Assembly (NCBI GenBank): GCA_900554715.1
Contig: USIN01000018.1
Location: 1-15,943 of the forward strand
DNA length: 15,943 bases
Direction of reading: 5' to 3'
Source: an uncultured Bacteroidales bacterium
GTDB taxonomy: Bacteria; Bacteroidota; Bacteroidia; Bacteroidales; Muribaculaceae
The notes below the pieces were generated by a model that was not told where the DNA came from, made no database searches, and worked only from the letters and a program-made list of their open reading frames with translations. Within the stretch, counting starts at the first letter, position 1. Each line of letters opens with the position of its first letter. This document shows, piece by piece, positions 13,568-15,943 of this stretch. The position numbers and the translations under genes are program-made.

Positions 13568-15124
13568 ATGTTTGTGAAGAAAAAGAGGAATCGCTCAGGA
13601 ACTGTCAGTGTAGTTGTTGCGGAAAAACTCTCCGGCAAGTACACGGAACTTATTACTATTGGTATTTCTTCCGATGAATCAAAAATTGAATCCTTAGTGA
13701 TGCAGGGCAAGGAATGGATTGAGAGGGAGCAGGAGCGCAGACATCCCCAGCTTGACCTGTTCGGGGAAGAACGTCGTAAGTGTGAGCTGGAACGTATGGA
13801 AGCAGAACGTCTTCTGTCAAGCATCACAAACATTACCATCAATGGAGCAGATCTGATTCTTGACCGTGTGTTTGACAATGTCGGATTCAACCGCATTGAC
13901 GATGAGATATTCCGTAAGCTGGTCAAAGCGCGTTTGTCCTATCCGGCGAGCAAATCTGCCACGGTGGAGTATCTCAAGAATCATTTTGACGAAGACGTCA
14001 GCCTGTCAAAGATTTACCGGTACCTCGACAAGCTAAGCGACAGTCAGCACCGTATAGTTCAGAACATTAGCGTTGAGCATACCCGGAAGATATTGGGAGG
14101 TCATATCGGAGTGCTGTTTTATGATGTCACCACGCTTTATTTTGAGGCAGACTATGAGGACGAGCTGCGCAAGACTGGATTCTCCAAGGAAGGACGTCAC
14201 AAGAACCCTCAAATCATATTGGGACTTCTGGTAAGTATCGGCGGTTATCCGTTGGCCTATTGCATCCACGAGGGCAACAAATACGAGGGACATACGATGC
14301 TTCCGGTCGTGACTGAGTTTGTCCGCAAATATGAATTGGAAGACTTTATTGTCGTGGCGGACTCCGGTCTTATGAACTCAGACAATATCGCCGACCTCGA
14401 AGCCAACGGCTACAAGTACATCATAGGCGCGAAAATAAAGAACGAGAGCAAGATCATAAAGGAATGGATACTCGGCCAGCCCAAGAACGACAGTCAGATG
14501 GTTGAATACGACAAGGGAGACGGCAAAAGGTTATTGGTTGGATATACCTATGACCGTGCCCGCAAGGACGCATATAACCGAGAGAAAGGTGTCCGCAGGC
14601 TTGAAAAGGCATACCGAAGGGGCACACTCTCCAAGGAGCATATAAACAAGCGCGGCTATAACAAGTTTCTCTCAATGGAAGGCGATGTAAAAGTGACCAT
14701 TGACTACGACAAACTTGAATCCGATGCAAAATGGGACGGCTTGAAAGGTTATCTCACCAATACGGATATACCGGCATCAGAGGTGTATGCTGCCTACCAC
14801 AATCTGTGGCATGTGGAGAGGGCTTTCAGAATATCCAAATCCAAAATCGAGATACGTCCGATGTTCCACTTCACACGAAGACGCATCGAGGCGCACGTCT
14901 GTATTTGCTTCGTGGCCCTGAAAGTCTATAAGGAACTGGAACGGTTGCTGAAACTTGCCAACATCAATATGAGTGTCGACAAAGTCCTGGCTCTTGCCCA
15001 GACCATAGTTACAATACAGTTGGCTTTGCCTCATAACAAGCAGACCATCTCCAGAACTATGCTCATGAAACGGCATCAACGCATTGCCCCTTTATTTGAA
15101 GATGATTTTTGGGGTACGCAATGA
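13568..15124 (+). CDS. IS1634-like DDE transposase
   Basis: A 518-residue protein starting MFVKKKRNRSGTVSVVV. The RNase-H-type catalytic residues are visible: D186 in VLFYDVTTLYFE, D265 in VVADSGLMNSD, and E417 in HVERAFRISKSK, the last fitting the E-x6-K pattern of the IS4/IS1634 group. The long insert between the second Asp and the Glu is typical of this group. ATG 13568 is chosen over the upstream TTG (13529), because that would place the start inside the promoter hairpin and add only read-in sequence (RTLIWGTQSS). The TGA stop (15122-15124) lies in the right inverted repeat. The frame is intact. Confidence 0.95.
   Translation: MFVKKKRNRSGTVSVVVAEKLSGKYTELITIGISSDESKIESLVMQGKEWIEREQERRHPQLDLFGEERRKCELERMEAERLLSSITNITINGADLILDRVFDNVGFNRIDDEIFRKLVKARLSYPASKSATVEYLKNHFDEDVSLSKIYRYLDKLSDSQHRIVQNISVEHTRKILGGHIGVLFYDVTTLYFEADYEDELRKTGFSKEGRHKNPQIILGLLVSIGGYPLAYCIHEGNKYEGHTMLPVVTEFVRKYELEDFIVVADSGLMNSDNIADLEANGYKYIIGAKIKNESKIIKEWILGQPKNDSQMVEYDKGDGKRLLVGYTYDRARKDAYNREKGVRRLEKAYRRGTLSKEHINKRGYNKFLSMEGDVKVTIDYDKLESDAKWDGLKGYLTNTDIPASEVYAAYHNLWHVERAFRISKSKIEIRPMFHFTRRRIEAHVCICFVALKVYKELERLLKLANINMSVDKVLALAQTIVTIQLALPHNKQTISRTMLMKRHQRIAPLFEDDFWGTQ
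15108..15121 (+). repeat. Subterminal direct repeat at the right IS end
   Basis: TTTGGGGTACGCAA is identical to 13542-13555, the right arm of the left-end hairpin. With the inverted left arm, the core GGGTACGCAA occurs twice at the left end and once at the right, a pattern expected of transposase-binding sites. The right copy encodes the last residues of the transposase (WGTQ). Confidence 0.7.
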
Positions 15125-15134
15125 CGAAGTCAGG
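15122..15134 (+). repeat. Right terminal inverted repeat of the IS
   Basis: TGACGAAGTCAGG, perfect partner of 13465-13477. Its first three bases are the transposase stop codon. On the minus strand, bases 15132-15130 supply the new stop codon of the truncated hipA. Confidence 0.95.
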
Positions 15135-15943
15135 AGGCCTCTGTCCGCCATGATTTCATCGTTTTTTTTACGTCGTCGATGATATTTCGGGCTTTAATTG
15201 CCGGCAGCATATATTCTGTGGCTGACGACAACAGAATATCAAGATTAGATTCACTTGTAGAACGGTTTATCAGCAGACTTTGATTATCTGCAAGCGTCGG
15301 GTTGATATCGTATGCCGGAGATAGCTCCCAGCCTTTGCGAGTCAATAGAAAACCGTGATTTCGGAAATGGTCGTCGGAGTTGCCGACAATGATATAGAAT
15401 GCCACGCGGCGATATAGTTCCTCTAAGTTTTTTTCGACATTGCTTCCGTGCTGAATTATGAAATCGACAATGTCAGTATAGCCATAACCCGTTGAAGCGT
15501 TGTCGCCGTCCGTAAGCCCGAGCAAAGTCAATGCAGACGCAAAATGTATCCGTCTGCCGTCGCTGTTTCTGTCGAAGCGTTTTGAAAGAAGTATATGATA
15601 GCCTCCGCCGTCGATTATCCGTGTCTCGGCAACATTCAGTCCGGCTTTGCGCCCCATCACATGACAGAAATGTTCCCATTGGGCAATGTCATAATCATCT
15701 TTACGCGAAGGGAACTTGGCAACCGTCAGACTGCCGTTCTCATCAATAACAGATGCTTTCGGGCGCGCACCGCCGAGGGACGTTCCCGGATGCAGCAGTT
15801 GTGCCAGCCACTTCTTTGACGGCAACAGATGCTTTTCTTCGCTAAGTTCAATCTCATGAGCGGCCCGCATCAGTTCTCTGACATTCGCTAATGGTGGCAC
15901 TCGAAGGCTTTCCTCACAGTTGATGAACCTCCCTCCGGGAGTT
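15130..15943 (-). CDS. hipA: HipA-family kinase, 3' end truncated by the IS, 5' end beyond window
   Basis: The frame is open through the right edge (270 residues visible). The GTG at 15900 is not the start, since upstream codons continue as HipA-like sequence (GGRFINCEESLRVPPLANVR). Visible features are SLGGARPKAS (glycine-rich/phosphate loop, about 15780-15751), AKFPS (nucleotide-binding Lys, 15720-15706), NSDDHFRNHGFL (catalytic Asp loop, from 15381), and WELSPAYDINP (metal-binding Asp, near 15310). HipA-type enzymes are Ser/Thr kinases that in E. coli inactivate GltX and cause persistence, usually neutralised by a HipB partner. No antitoxin gene is in view. The IS replaces the last 23 codons with Ser-stop (WRTEAS), removing a C-terminal helix but leaving all catalytic motifs. 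Activity after truncation is unknown. Base composition is lower in GC than upstream genes. Confidence 0.9.
   Translation of the reverse strand, partial: TPGGRFINCEESLRVPPLANVRELMRAAHEIELSEEKHLLPSKKWLAQLLHPGTSLGGARPKASVIDENGSLTVAKFPSRKDDYDIAQWEHFCHVMGRKAGLNVAETRIIDGGGYHILLSKRFDRNSDGRRIHFASALTLLGLTDGDNASTGYGYTDIVDFIIQHGSNVEKNLEELYRRVAFYIIVGNSDDHFRNHGFLLTRKGWELSPAYDINPTLADNQSLLINRSTSESNLDILLSSATEYMLPAIKARNIIDDVKKTMKSWRTEAS
15135..15168 (+). repeat. Right copy of 34-bp target duplication
   Basis: Identical to 13431-13464. The run of T continues for one more base here (eight against seven), as expected if the target was cut after the seventh T. This copy still encodes the HipA segment KKTMKSWRTEA. 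Confidence 0.95.

Larger units (their letters stand above)
13465..15134 (+). mobile_element. Intact IS1634-like insertion sequence, 1,670 bp
   Basis: Bounded by 13-bp perfect terminal inverted repeats (CCTGACTTCGTCA at the left) and by 34-bp direct repeats of target DNA. It carries one full-length DDE transposase with its own promoter. Codon use and base composition are AT-richer than the plus-strand genes before it. IS1634 from Mycoplasma mycoides is known for unusually long, variable target duplications, and the 34-bp repeat here fits that habit. Perfect repeats and an open transposase suggest recent insertion and possible activity. Confidence 0.95.

Noticed and set aside
13465..15134. IS as a decayed or composite element
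   Set aside because: Inverted repeats are perfect, the transposase frame is intact and no passenger gene is present.
15900..15900. GTG as the start of hipA
   Set aside because: The codons upstream continue in frame to the window edge with HipA-like sequence, so the gene begins outside the window.

Overview
The window looks like chromosomal DNA of a gut-type Bacteroidales bacterium, most likely close to Muribaculaceae. Several start regions carry the Bacteroidota -7 promoter octamer TAnnTTTG, Shine-Dalgarno sequences are not evident, and the gene content fits (Hcp of the anaerobe type, a DPP-IV-like S9 peptidase, EF-P, an IS1634-like element). The family-level placement is inference. Most genes are GC-rich with C-ending codons. 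The last 2.5 kb (IS and hipA) is visibly AT-richer.

Layout. 1-1359 (minus): a cupin gene followed by hcp, a likely nitrosative-stress pair; hcp runs off the left edge. 1455-2063 (minus): yqgE. 2224-2787 (plus): a small helical lipoprotein whose last codons lie inside a strong bidirectional terminator (2751-2798) shared with the convergent efp gene (2833-3399, minus). 3400-3622 is a divergent control region with two TAACTTTG boxes facing away from each other and a hairpin in each predicted leader.

3623-10174 (plus) looks like one transcription unit. It encodes a 997-residue protein with two receiver-like domains fused to a PEP-synthase-type ATP-grasp domain, a 443-residue coiled-coil protein, and an exported dipeptidyl peptidase IV. 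A new promoter box at 10187-10194 starts a second unit, a polytopic membrane protein, a MiaA tRNA prenyltransferase and an exported protein, joined by two ATGA stop/start overlaps.

The right end holds an intact 1,670-bp IS1634-like element (13465-15134). It has 13-bp perfect terminal inverted repeats and lies between two identical 34-bp copies of target DNA, a very long duplication for an IS. It is inserted in the 3' end of a minus-strand HipA-family kinase gene. The original last 23 codons and stop are stranded on the far side (13360-13464), and the interrupted gene now stops inside the IS end. The hipA frame stays open through the right window edge.

The points most worth a second look are the receiver-controlled PEP-synthase-like protein with its unrecognised C-terminal domain, and the IS with its long duplication and reconstructable hipA interruption. 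No RNA genes, CRISPR arrays or gene-free stretches over 300 bases were seen.
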